Position numbers and translations under genes: made by a program
The notes under the pieces: generated by a model
The model's database searches: none
Seen by the model: the letters and a program-made list of their open reading frames with translations, nothing else
What the model was told of the DNA's origin: nothing
DNA from: Aquarana catesbeiana
Lineage: Eukaryota > Chordata > Amphibia > Anura > Ranidae
Direction of reading: 5' to 3'
Assembly (NCBI RefSeq): GCF_042186555.1
Contig: NC_133325.1
Span: 94,901,110-94,965,109, forward strand
DNA: 64,000 nucleotides
In this document: positions 54,453 to 64,000 of the stretch, in pieces
Layout of the letters: each line of letters begins with the position of its first letter
How positions within the stretch are numbered: the stretch's first letter is position 1

Positions 54453-55271
54453 TATGAGATTGTAGGCCACACACCCTTCCCCTTAATATAACCAAATCCC
54501 AACTCTGCTAAATATAATAATACCATACACCATTTTGGCAAATAATTGGCCGCGGCACCTTTATTGGTATAATTATTAAACAAATTATTTCTTTTGTTCA
54601 AATTAAACTTATCATAACTTTAATTCACACCAAATAAATACACTGCCCAGTTATCAGAACTCAAGCAGCAAACGAACCACAGTTTTCATATATCAAAAAT
54701 CCCCCCTGAGATCCAGGGTGATCCTACCACATAAGAGGTGCACGCGACAAGGGAGGGAGGGAGGGAGTTCTTCTGGTACTGCTCCGGTCCAAAGGGGAAA
54801 AGGAAATAAGCCCCACTGCAGGTTCCTTATATAGACACCTCCAGGCTTCCAGAACCATCCCATTGATCCGATTGGACCCTTGTTACCTGTACCATAAATT
54901 TAAAGAGACAGTAACCCAATTCCTGCCTACCTTAACCCCTATTTAACCTGATCAAATATAACGCATGTGTGCTGGCCACAATCTCATGCAGGTGGGCCCC
55001 GGAATTTGTGCCCCCCCTTTATATGAGATTGTAGGCCACACACCCTTCCCCTTAATATAACCAAATCCCAACTCTGCTAAATACAACAATACCATACACC
55101 ATTTTGGCAAATAATTGGCCGCGGCACCTTTATTGGTATAATTATTAAACATAAATTCTTTTATTCAAATTAAACTTATCATAACTTTAATTCACACCAA
55201 ATAAATACACTGCCCAGTTATCATAACTCGAGCAGCAAACGAACCACAGTTTTCATATATCAAAAATCCCC
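54453..55271 (-). repeat. Ngaro split direct repeats (B1-A2-B2)
   Basis: Copies of about 250 bp at 54453-54705 and 55022-55271 both begin TATGAGATTGTAGGCCACAC and end TTTTCATATATCAAAAATCC. They differ by a few substitutions and a short indel around ATTATTTCTTTTG. The 316-bp block between them corresponds to A2 and contains GGGAGGGAGGGAGGG. Confidence 0.88.
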
Positions 55272-55288
55272 ACCAGCCGGACTTGAAA

Positions 55289-55725
55289 TCAAGCCCGGCC
55301 CACCCCCACCACCGCGGTCATCTCAATCCCCGACTGCAGACCTAAATTAAACAAATCAACACCCACTTCTGAGAGGTGAACCCCATCAGCCCTGTAAAAC
55401 CCAGGGATCCCTCCCTCCAAATCTATGTGCCTATATGACAAACCGCCAGTACTAGGCATAAATTTTTCCACGGCTCTGTTCACCCTTTTTCTCATTCTTT
55501 CCATCACTTTCTTCTGAGGCGAAGACAGCCAAGAAAGACGTGGGATTATCTGAGAAAACACAATAATCGTGCCCGGAGAAGTCAACATAAATCGGTGAAG
55601 ATCCCTTCTGATCATAAATAACAAATCTAATGTTCTAACATTACCTAAATCGTTACCCCTGACATGTAGCACTAAAATGGATGGCGGGGGCCACACCTGA
55701 AACAATCTGGTTAAACGAAAATATA
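55289..55725 (-). pseudogene. SGNH-hydrolase-like ORF of Ngaro, N-terminus lost
   Basis: The frame reads ILVLHVRGNDLG at about residues 10-21, the G-N-D block of SGNH hydrolases, and DGVHLSEVG at about residues 115-123, the D-x-x-H catalytic block. The N-terminal block with the nucleophile Ser is absent. The ORF begins directly after the shortened end of the recombinase ORF, which suggests one deletion removed both. Such hydrolases accompany many vertebrate Ngaro elements; their role is not established. Confidence 0.78.
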
Positions 55726-56598
55726 ATTGATGCCCAATTCTTTAATAGCCAAGTCATCCATCCCCCTTCTGGCAGCTTCTGATGCTGCGCCTATTCTAAA
55801 AAAATGGGAAGAGAACCGGAAGCCATGGAAACCCATTATGCCCAAACAATTTTTAAACACAAAATTAAACTGATATTGTGACATTGTTACTAAGTTACAA
55901 TGAATGAGTAAATGGGCGGTTACCTGTGGCCTGACCTCAATGAATTGTCGTACCGTAGAGACCGGGCACACGGACTTATCATCATGCTCCCGCAAGGTAA
56001 TCCATGTACCCCTCCCGCATTGATCTGTTTTAGAACGCCGCAGCCATATGTGAATCGCTGAGTGTTCCAAATGTACTTGCTCATAAAGGAGGCCCGAGCT
56101 GCCAAATTTGGAGCCCAGCACAAGCTCTGAGATGCGAAAAGCACCAAAGAATCCTAACACAAAAGCTGTTCTGAAAAGCAATGCTTCATATTCAGAATAG
56201 CAAACTGTTGATGTAGCTGCACAAAGGCCACTAAGCATGGTTAGCGAAATTGGCCTTCTGCTGTCCAGAACAAAAGACTTTCTCTTGTACCCTTTAATTG
56301 CCTGCTTCACCAAAAAATATGACATACAGGACGGCAGGCTCTTCAAACGACAGAAAAAGGAAATCCCGGCTAAGGACTTCAACCAGTGACTGCCTGAAAA
56401 ACCTTGCTGCATTAGGGAAGACACAAAAGCCAGAATCCCTATTTCCGATGGTCTGTCGCCATCTATGCCTGCTGAGCTTGCAAAGGATAACCAATTCTGC
56501 CACGCAGCCGAGTAGCTGGCCCAAGTCCTAGGCGCCACTGATCCCTGGATAGCCTCTGATGCCAACGTCAGATCAACGTCCACACATGCTCCGGACAC
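55711..56598 (-). pseudogene. Tyrosine recombinase of Ngaro, C-terminus shortened
   Basis: A 295-residue frame. A SAM-like N-terminal domain (TWASYSAAWQNWLSF) leads to the catalytic part with GAFRISELV (Arg I), LRRSKTDQ (Lys) and HFFRIGAAS (H-x-x-R). The last box should contain the nucleophilic Tyr after LGRW; here it reads KELGINYIFV and stops, so several codons are lost. It overlaps the end of the RT-RNase H ORF by 31 nt, a normal Ngaro arrangement. The enzyme integrates circular cDNA; this copy is probably inactive. Confidence 0.83.
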
Positions 56599-57905
56599 CT
56601 GGTGCCTTCTACGTCTGCCTCTGGCATCAATTGCCGAAAATGGTCCATCTGAAACCGGGATAAGGAATCAGCTATAACATTCAATTTCCCTGGCGTATGT
56701 TTAGCCTTCAACCAAATATTGTATTGAAGACATAAGAAAACAAGACGACGCAGCACCTTAATAACCCACAATGAGCTGGAAGAAAGGCAATTCACTGCAA
56801 AAAGAACCCCCTTTTTGTCTGTTTTGACCAAAATCCTTCTATTCGCAAAATATGCACCCCATAGTTCAATTGATACCAAGACTGGGAACAGTTCCAAAAG
56901 CACAATGTTTCTCGTAACATTCCAACTTATCCAAGAATCCGGCCAAGCTGTGCAACACCAATGAGATTCCCAGATGGCCGCAAAACCTTTCGAGCCAGCT
57001 GCATCGGTAAATAAATGAAAATCCGGAGCAAACACAAAATCCTGCTGAAACAAAGACCGCCCGTTATACGACTCCAAAAATTTTGCCCAAACTCGTAAAT
57101 CCTCCTTCAGGGAGGTAGTCAACCTTACATGGGCAAACGGAGACTTCAGGCCAGAAAAAGCAAGATAAAGCCGCCGAGAAAAAATTCGGCCCACCGGCAT
57201 GATTCTACATGCAAAGGCCAAATTACCCAATAGGGACTGTAATTCCTTCAAAATAACTTTTTTCTTTTGCAGAAATTGGGTCAACAAAAATCTCAATTTT
57301 TCCAACTTTGCCACAGGCAAACTAAATTCCATTCTAATAGTATCAATGTGAATCCCAAGGAACTCCAAAGCTGATGATGGTGCACATGACTTCTCTCCAC
57401 AACTGAACTCCGAAATCAAGTGAGATGGACCGAAATATCTGCAGCAACTCTGCGCAAAGCACCCCATCAGCCGGGCCCACAAACAAAAAATCATCGAGGT
57501 AGTGCACCAAGCTGTCAGATCCTGACTGAAAACAGACCACCCAATGAAGGAAAGTAGAGAAAACACGACAACGAGCAACCCATCGGAAGACATTTGTTGA
57601 AAAAATAACAATCATCAAAATGCATACCCAGAGAACTAAAAGCAACCGGAGAGATTGGCAATAGCCCCCTGGCCACAAGCCCTTATTTTCTTGATGGCCT
57701 CATCAAACATTGCATATTTCACTGAACACAATGACTCATCAATTTCATCATTCAGCGATTTTCCCTTCGGGAATGACAGGTGATGAATCAACCGGAACGC
57801 ATGGGGCTCCTTCTTGGGAACTACCCCAAGCGAGGATATGCAAACATTTTGAAAAGGCGGATCCCTGAAAGGGCCCTCTTCACGCCCCTCAGCAATCTCC
57901 TTTCA
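56568..57905 (-). pseudogene. Ngaro reverse transcriptase and RNase H, broken
   Basis: The minus-strand frames give LIHHLSFPKGKSLNDEID (about 57770-57725), then a deletion near 57650 that removes RT motif A (the DIxSAFRLLPV region). NKCLPMGC and HYLDDFLFVGP (YLDD motif C, about 57490-57520) are in another frame. RNase H follows in the 57611-56568 frame with LFTDAAGSKGF, LLELFPVL, LVKTDKKGV and NVIADSLSRFQ. At least two frameshifts (about 57900 and 57370) are needed to read it through. The polymerase cannot be active without motif A. Confidence 0.87.
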
Positions 57906-58870
57906 CAACATCCCTAACCACATCTGGAAAACTTTCAACTGACTTCAGGTTATTCATCACCTCACACCCGTCTCCCAAAAAGGGGGGTAACGGAAAGCCC
58001 TGGGAAAATCCTTCAATGAGCAATCGAGCTTTCGCCCTGTCTGGATATTTGGCCAGCCACGATCGCATTTTTTCCAGCCTCACTGGAGTACAGGCTCTTT
58101 GGAAAAATATCTTTTTGCGTGTGGCCTGCACCCGAGGAAGCGGATTTCCTAAAACATTTAGTCACCAGATGCGCTCCGGCACAAAAGGCACATTCATGCC
58201 TATACTTGCATGAAGTGTTAAACCGACACTGATTCTCATTGAATGCAATGCAACAGCCTTTTCTATAGGCTGCTTGAGCAGGCGTAACTGCACTGATTCT
58301 TGGAGCGACCTGTTTTTGGGGCAAAATCAGGTTCAGCCATAGGCCCACATCTTTCATGCCCCACCTGAGTGACGAGTGAATAGCCAGCTTCTGACGAAAG
58401 GATTTGCCATAAAAATACCACCCCTAGCCCCCAAAATTTTTATAGGCCTCCAAAATGTGGTCCAGATGCTGGAAAACACCCCCACACAATTCTGGATGCT
58501 TTTCCGACGCTACTCCAGCATAAATGCAATATGCTTGCAACCAATTGTGAAAGGATCTAGGTACAGTTCTACGCATGTCCTCCTCCTGCTTTTCCTCCCC
58601 CCTTCTGTCCGATTTAAATGCAAAATCTTTTTGGCAGGGAAGAAGTGACAAAATATCCACAAAATCTCCCTGCCAAATTTTCTCTTTCATGGATGAACTT
58701 AAATGGTAACCCAGGGGGGAAATTTCACATGGCATAACATCTTTCATACAGGCTTCTGGTACACCATTCCTATCCCTTTCTCCCTGAGCCGTGTGATAAG
58801 TGTGTGCACTATTCTGCAATGTCTTGACCATAGGAGAAACCACCAGGGGATATGAATACTTTCCGTCCCC
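57906..58870 (-). pseudogene. Ngaro Gag-like protein, 5'-truncated
   Basis: The frames at 58843-58424 and 58357-58013 join through the LGWYFYGKSF segment. The first includes PLGYHLSSSMKEKIWQGDF and an acidic/basic linker. The second carries a cysteine/histidine array (GCCIAFNENQCRF, CKYRHECAFCAGAH, CFRK) at about 58135-58260, a Gag zinc-binding motif of DIRS/Ngaro elements. A third frame (58131-57889) has TPVRLEKMRSWLAKYP and leads into the polymerase. Reading breaks off upstream at about 58870. Confidence 0.78.
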
Positions 58871-61800
58871 ACTGTAATGTCACTTCGCCCTGTGGCCACT
58901 AGGGGTATGTCTGGAAGGCCATGGAAGGCCAAAAAGGAGAGGCAGGCACACACAGGCCAATAAAAGAGGGCAAGCAGGCTCTGTGTCTAGAGGCAACAGT
59001 GCTGGTCATGGACATGGTGCATCCTCATCAGCACGTGGCCATGGGGCACACTTGTCTTTTTTTTCCGGCAGCTGGCCGTGTTGAGCCACAACATGCAGAA
59101 GAGTTGATAGGGTGGATGACCAAGCCGTCCTTATCCTCCTCATCCTCTCTCACCCAGGCTCAGGGTACTTTGTCTGCCAAAGCAGCTGCCAAATCGGCCT
59201 CTTCCCTCGGCTCAATGGCATCAGTCACTCCTTCCTTAGCCCCACCATGTCCTGAGTCCCCCGAACTGTTTGACCACAGTGTTGGGTACATGCTGAAGGA
59301 GGATGCGCAGAGTTTTGAGGGCTCCAATGATGGTACCCAGATTGAGGAAGGCAGTTACATGAGCCCAGAGAGAGGGGTACCCAAGAAGGATAGCAAACTG
59401 GCAGTCATGTTCCCCCAGCTGCAGCATACTGCCAGGTTTGCTCCAGTGACGAGGAGGGAGGGGATTATGAGGTCATTGACTCTACATGGGTGCCTGATAG
59501 GAGAGAGGAAGAGGAGGAGGCACATCTCCAATGAGGCAGGATGCCCTCCAGGGGCCAACTTAAGGGCAGTCAACCGACTGCATCACACCACAGAGCTCTG
59601 CATGTGCAGGGCGCTGCTGTCTCTGCGCGTTATTCCAAAAGTTCTTTGGTGTGGGCCTTCTTTAAGAAGTGTGCAGAAGATCACACCGTTGCTATTTGCA
59701 ACATATGTCTGAAGCGTATCTCGCATGGCCAAAACAGCAGCCGCTTGGGCACCACATGCTTGACCAGACATACGTCGACCTGCCGTGCAGTCCGTTGGCA
59801 AGCATACATAAAAGACCTGCACCAAAGAACAAAGCGGACCTCTCCTTGCTCCTCATCAGCTGGGATCTCCAGCCCCACTATACCTTCAGTCCTCTCAGAA
59901 ACCTGCACTGAGAGGAATGAAGGTGTAGAATTAGGTGTGTCACTGCCAAGTACTTGTGGGCAATCTGCTATCGGTACACCAACGTCCGATTGTACCAGGC
60001 AAATTTCCCTGCCCCAGCTGCTTCACCACTGAAAGAAGTTCCCAGCCATCCACATGCCCAGCGGTTGAATGCTAGCTTGGCTAAATTGCTAGCACTTCAA
60101 CTGCTGCCTTTTCAGTTGGTAGACTCTGCCCCCTTCCATGAGTTTGTGGAAGGTGTGGTTCCTCAGTGGCAGGTTCCCAAACGCCACTTTTTTTCACGGA
60201 AGGCGATTCCGGCTCGCTACCGGCATGTGGAAGGCAATGTCTTGGCCTCGCTGGACAGGGCGGTCAGCGGTAAGGTGCATATTACCGCTGACTCATGGTC
60301 CAGCAGGCATGGATAGGTACCTATCTTTCATGGCCCACTGGGTGACTCTGCTGGCAGCTGGGAAGGATGCAGGACAGGGTGCAGTAGTGTTGGAGGTTGT
60401 TCCGCCACCACGCCTCCAAAATGCTACTAGAGGTGGTTCTGAAACACCTCTCTCCACCACCCCCTCCTCTTCTTCTTCCTCCAAGGCCTCTTCCTGTGCT
60501 GGTTTGTCCTCGGAACCAGCGGTGCTTCGTAGGCGTTCAAGGGGCTATGCAAGTACGTAGGCAAAAAGATGCCATGCGGTGCTTGAGCTGGTGTGCTTGG
60601 GGGACAGGAGCCACACTGGGGCAGAGATTCTGTCAGCTCTGCAGGGGCAGGCTCAGAGGTGGTTGACGCCATGCCAGCTTAAGCCAGGAATGGCACCAAC
60701 CTCCTCTCCGCTCTCTGACAGGGACACCTGACCCATGTGCCCTGTTTCGCTCACGTCCTTAACTTGGTGGTGCAGCGTAGAGCTGCACGATTCTGGCCAA
60801 AATGAGAATCACGATTTTTTTGCTTAGAATAAAAAGATCGCGATTCTCGTGACGTAAAATCTTTCACATTATACAAAAAAAATGGGCTAACTTTACTGGT
60901 TAGATTTTTTTTTTTTAATTCATTAAAGTTATTTTTTTTTTTCAAAAAAATTGCATTTGAAAGACCGCTGCGCAAATACAGTGTGACATAAAATATTGCA
61001 ACAACCACCATTTTATTCTCTAGGGTGTCACTAAAAAAAATATATATGTTTGGGGGTTCTAAGTAATTTTCTAGCAAAAAAAAAATGATTTTAACTTGAA
61101 ACCAACAAATGTCAGAAAAAGGTTTAGTGTTCAAGTGGTTAAACTTTTTTCACTTACACAGGAAGTCTATTCCATTGACAAATTGTTACAATGTTTATAC
61201 TTAAGTTCAACTGATAAAGAATGTTTTGTTTCTTGGCAGACTGCCCAGTATTTCTCTTCCTTTCTTTTGAGGGCTGTGGCTTCAGAAGAGCAGAGAGAAT
61301 TCTTTGCATAGAAAGAATTGTGAAACACTTTGGTCAAGATCGCAATAACGATTCTTGACGATTAATCACGATAACGATTCTTGACGCAGCTTCTTGTGCA
61401 GCTCTAGTGCAGCAGTGCATTTCCGCCGGTCATATAATGCCAGTGCTCGGCTGGCTGACTTCCAAAAGGAATTTAACCTGCCCAAGAACCGCCTAATCTG
61501 TGAGATGCCCACCAGGTGGAACTCAACGTTGGCCATGCTGCAACGGCTGCACACGCAGCAAAGGGCCATCAATGAGTACCTGTGCAACTATGGCACCAGG
61601 ACAGGGTCAGGGGAGCTTGTTTTTTTTCCCCACGCCAGTGGGTCATGATCAGGGATGCATGCACTGTCCTGTCACCATTTGAGGAGGCCACAAGGATGGT
61701 AAGCAGTGACAGTGCATGCATCAGTGACACTGTCCCTCTTGTCCACCTGTTGGAGCACACGCTGCATGGAATAATGGACAGGGCACTTGAGGCAGAACAG

Positions 61801-62665
61801 AGGGAGGAAGAGGAGGACTTCCTTACCTCTCAAGGCCTCCTTTATCCAGACAGTGTTGCTGCTGGCCCGCCAATCACACAGGAAGAGGACGAGGAGGAGG
61901 ATTGTGTCAGCATGGAGGTGGAGCCTAGCACTCAGCATCAGCAGCAGTCTTCAAGGGATCAATTACAGTCCCAAGAAACCCATGGACTTGTATGTGGCTG
62001 GGAGGAGGTGATTGCGGATCATGTCATCCTCAGTGACCCAGAGGACTCCGGACCGAATGCTTCAGCAAACCTACGCTGCATGGCCTCCCTGATCCTGCAA
62101 AGCCTGCAAAGGGATCCTCGTATTTGTGGTATCAAGGAGAGGGATCATTACTGGCTGGCAACCCTCCTTGATCCACTTTACAAGGGTAAGGTTGCGGTCC
62201 TTATCTTGCTGTTGCAGAGGGAGCAGAGGATGAAACATCTTCAGGAGGCCTTGCAGAAAGGTTTGTGCAACGTGTTTCCAGAGCCTGGGAGGTTACAAAT
62301 TCCTGGTCCTGGACAACATGTTGCTGAGGCTTCGGTCAGTCACAGAAGGAGCGGTGGAGAAGGTGGCCGTCTGACCAATGCGTTCATACAATTTTTTTAG
62401 TCCGCAGCCCCAAGGTATGATCGGTTCCAGCAACCATAGCCAGCATCTTATTTACATGGTGCAGGAATACCTAGGGGCAAGATCAGACTTGGACACCTTT
62501 CCCACCGAAAATCCTCTGGGTTACTGGGTCTTGAGGATGGATCACTGGTCAGAGCTTGCACAGTATGCAACTGAGCTACTGGCCTGTCCTGCATCCAGCG
62601 TTCTTTCGGAACGCACATTCAGTGCTGCTGGAGGCTTTGTAACCGATCACAGGGTGCGCCTGTGA
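58871..62665 (+). pseudogene. hAT transposase with BED finger, frameshifted and interrupted
   Basis: Plus-strand frames run in hAT order. A Ser/Pro-rich N-terminus (58921-59540) comes first. A BED zinc finger follows at about 59630-59790 (WAFFKKC, CNICLKRI, LTRHTSTC). The region with LPFQLVDSAPFHEFV and RKAIPARY leads to ITADSWSSRHG (DDE first-Asp region, about 60280-60312), ending in a stop with a frameshift. Later come MPTRWNSTLAMLQRLHTQ (about 61505-61558), WVMIRDACTVLSPFEEATRM, HYWLATLLDPLYKG (about 62146-62187) and the C-terminal dimerisation domain PLGYWVLRMDHW to SSVLSERTFSAAGGFV (about 62512-62640). Four or more frameshifts and a 629-bp insert (60778-61406) disrupt it. It would be about 900 residues, and is dead. 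Confidence 0.87.
60778..61406. mobile_element. Non-autonomous hAT element nested in the hAT transposase
   Basis: Ends TAGAGCTGCACGATTC and TTGTGCAGCTCTA are flanked by GTGCAGCG (60770-60777) and GTGCAGCA (61407-61414), a 7-of-8 duplication. Subterminal GATCGCGATTCTCGTGACG and ACGATTAATCACGATAACGA blocks are typical of vertebrate Ac-type hAT MITEs. No coding sequence. Confidence 0.8.
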
Positions 62666-62689
62666 ATGAGTGAATGAATCAGTCTTGGA

Positions 62690-63600
62690 TCACCAGCTAT
62701 CAAGCACCTGATGCTGATGTAACCGAATAATTTTTTTTTAAATGTGAGATCCCTTCAAGACTGCCTATGCTGATGCTGAGTGACTATCCTGTTATGCTGA
62801 GTGACTGTCCTCTTCCTCCTCAATGTTCATGCTGATAGCTTGTAAGAACATTTTTGGTTCTGGGCACCACCACCAGTGGCTAAGGCCCAATTTTTCTGCC
62901 CCTGTTTAACAGGGGCGTGTAACTACAATTTTTGATGCAATACTTTGCAGCAGGGCTCATTCCTGCGCTCCAACTAGAGTATCTGTGAGGGGTTGCAGTG
63001 TTTTGACACCAGCACCAGTGCCTAAGGCCCAATTTTTCAGCCCCTGTTTAAAAGGGGCGTCTAATTACAATTTTTGATGCAATACTTTTCAGCAGGGTTT
63101 ATTCCTGCGCTCCAACTATAGTATCTGTGAGGGGTTGCAGTGTTGTGGCACCAGTGGCTAAGGCCCAATCTTTCTGCCCCTGTTTTAACAGGGGTGTGTA
63201 ATTATAATTTTTGCTGCAATAATTTGCAGCAGGGCTCATTCATGCGCTCCAAGTAGAGTTTCTGCGACGGGTTGCAGTGTTGTGGCACCAGCACCAGTGC
63301 CTAAGGCCCAATTTTTCTGCCCCTGTTCAACAGGGGAGGGGCATGTAATTACAATTCTTGATCTAATATTTTACAGCAGGGCCCGTTCCTGTGCCCACCA
63401 AGAGTAACTGTGAGGCCTTACAGTGTTGTAGCAACACCACCACACAGTCCACCACCAAAGGCCCAATTTTTCTGACCCTGTTCAACAGGGGCATGTAATT
63501 ACAATTCTTGATCTAATATTTCACAGCAGGGCCCGTTCCTGCGCCCACCAAGAGTAATTGTGAAGGCTTACAGTGTTGTGGCAACACCAACACCTAAGGC
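62690..63600 (+). repeat. About 140-bp tandem repeat, five copies
   Basis: Units beginning AAGGCCCAATTTTTCTGCCC start at about 62882, 63023, 63160, 63302 and 63457, and a partial one at 63596. Each has CCCTGTT(T/C)AACAGGGG (a small hairpin), TAATTACAATT(T/C)TTGAT and CAGCAGGGC. They start 217 bp after the hAT transposase stop and are probably the 3' non-coding part of that element. Confidence 0.88.
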
Positions 63601-63625
63601 CCAAATTTCTGCAGAGTATATAGGG

Positions 63626-63955
63626 CAGGCCCCTACTTTCAAACATCCAACTTACAGATGACTCCTACTTTCAAACAGAAGGAGACAACAGGAAGTGAGA
63701 GGAAATCTACCCCTAGGAAGGGAAATTCTCTCCTGTAAGAGTTCCTTGTTTCACTAAAAAACCCAAATCTTCTAAACATGTGCACAGACAGCAAAACAAA
63801 GGTTACAGGGGTGATAAACCTTCCCTATGTTTTCCAAAAAGCTTAAAAATAGATTTTTTGGCTGGAGCTAAACTTTAAAAATGTACCAGTTCAAAATTAC
63901 AAACAGATTCTACTTAAGAACAAACCTACAGTCCCTGTCTTGTTTGGACCACCTG
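63626..63955. mobile_element. Diverged TA-type MITE, relative of 48231-48565
   Basis: It begins CAGGCCCCTACTTTCAAACA and ends TAAGAACAAACCTACAGTCC then GGACCACCTG before TA. The right part matches the inverted left part of the 48231-48565 element (GGGACTGTAGGTTTGTTC). Ends are diverged, so boundaries are approximate. Confidence 0.55.
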
Positions 63956-64000
63956 TATACTGCTGTTCAGAGTATACAGGGCCTGGGGGCCCCACGCCTT

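Larger units (their letters stand above)
54453..58870 (-). mobile_element. Ngaro-type tyrosine-recombinase retrotransposon, 5'-truncated
   Basis: On the minus strand the order is Gag (58870-57905), RT plus RNase H (57905-56568), tyrosine recombinase (56598-55711) and an SGNH-hydrolase fragment (55725-55289), then direct repeats. The recombinase in place of an integrase, the hydrolase ORF and the split direct repeats B1 (55022-55271), A2 (54706-55021) and B2 (54453-54705) are the Ngaro signature. The 5' A1 repeat and the start of Gag are missing near 58870, where hAT sequence begins. Frameshifts and internal deletions make it inactive. Confidence 0.88.

Overview
The window is vertebrate nuclear DNA, almost certainly from a frog and probably a ranid. 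This is inferred from its repeats: a roughly 600-bp dispersed family present twice (about 60-747 and 29784-30350), Harbinger-type elements whose ends resemble GCCCCGTACACACGG, TTAA-flanked MITEs ending in GGAACTCCGCT, and Ngaro, L1 and Tc1 elements of amphibian type. I found no host protein-coding exon, tRNA or rRNA gene, CRISPR array or prokaryotic feature. The window reads as a graveyard of nested transposable elements, and every protein signal I can defend belongs to one of them.

Layout. 0.06-8.5 kb: a hAT-type element (859-8499, target duplication GACTTACA) carries a nearly intact 7-kb L1 retrotransposon (1480-8458, duplication GAACTGGCTAGTAG). 8.9-10.8 kb: a GAATA-rich low-complexity block leading into the right end of a foldback hAT family, itself hit by a TTAA-flanked MITE. 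10.8-13.1 kb: old DNA ending in a decayed tyrosine-recombinase-type reverse transcriptase. 13.7-23.7 kb: many small MITEs, a foldback hAT copy (20932-21826), a Tc1 5' fragment and minisatellites. 24.1-26.1 kb: a TIR element filled with a 31-bp minisatellite. 26.7-29.1 kb: a Harbinger-like element whose interior is a 1.7-kb near-perfect palindrome. 31.4-33.2 kb: a SPIN/OC1-like hAT element holding a 29-bp minisatellite. 33.6-34.5 kb: a foldback Tc1. 35.3-36.6 kb: a second foldback hAT copy.

37.2-46.6 kb: a 9.4-kb PIF/Harbinger element (duplication TTA). Without a later 3.8-kb hAT insertion (37299-41144) it would be about 5.5 kb. It carries two open, divergently transcribed, spliced accessory genes, one for a MADF-domain protein and one for a Myb/SANT-like protein, plus the first part of a HARBI1-like transposase whose catalytic part is missing. 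The accessory genes look better preserved than the transposase.

50.5-52.2 kb: four TTAA-bounded elements joined end to end, each sharing a TTAA with the next. 53.1-53.7 kb: an L2/CR1-like LINE tail. 54.5-58.9 kb (minus strand): a 5'-truncated Ngaro-type retrotransposon with Gag, RT-RNase H, tyrosine recombinase, an SGNH-hydrolase piece and split direct repeats. 58.9-63.6 kb: a broken BED-finger hAT transposase gene with a nested hAT MITE, followed by roughly 140-bp tandem repeats.

How the parts work together: L1 ORF1p and ORF2p form one retrotransposition unit, now broken in ORF2. The Harbinger Myb-like and MADF proteins would be expected to act with a transposase supplied in trans. All superfamily calls rest on motifs, terminal repeats and target duplications read by eye; no database search was run.
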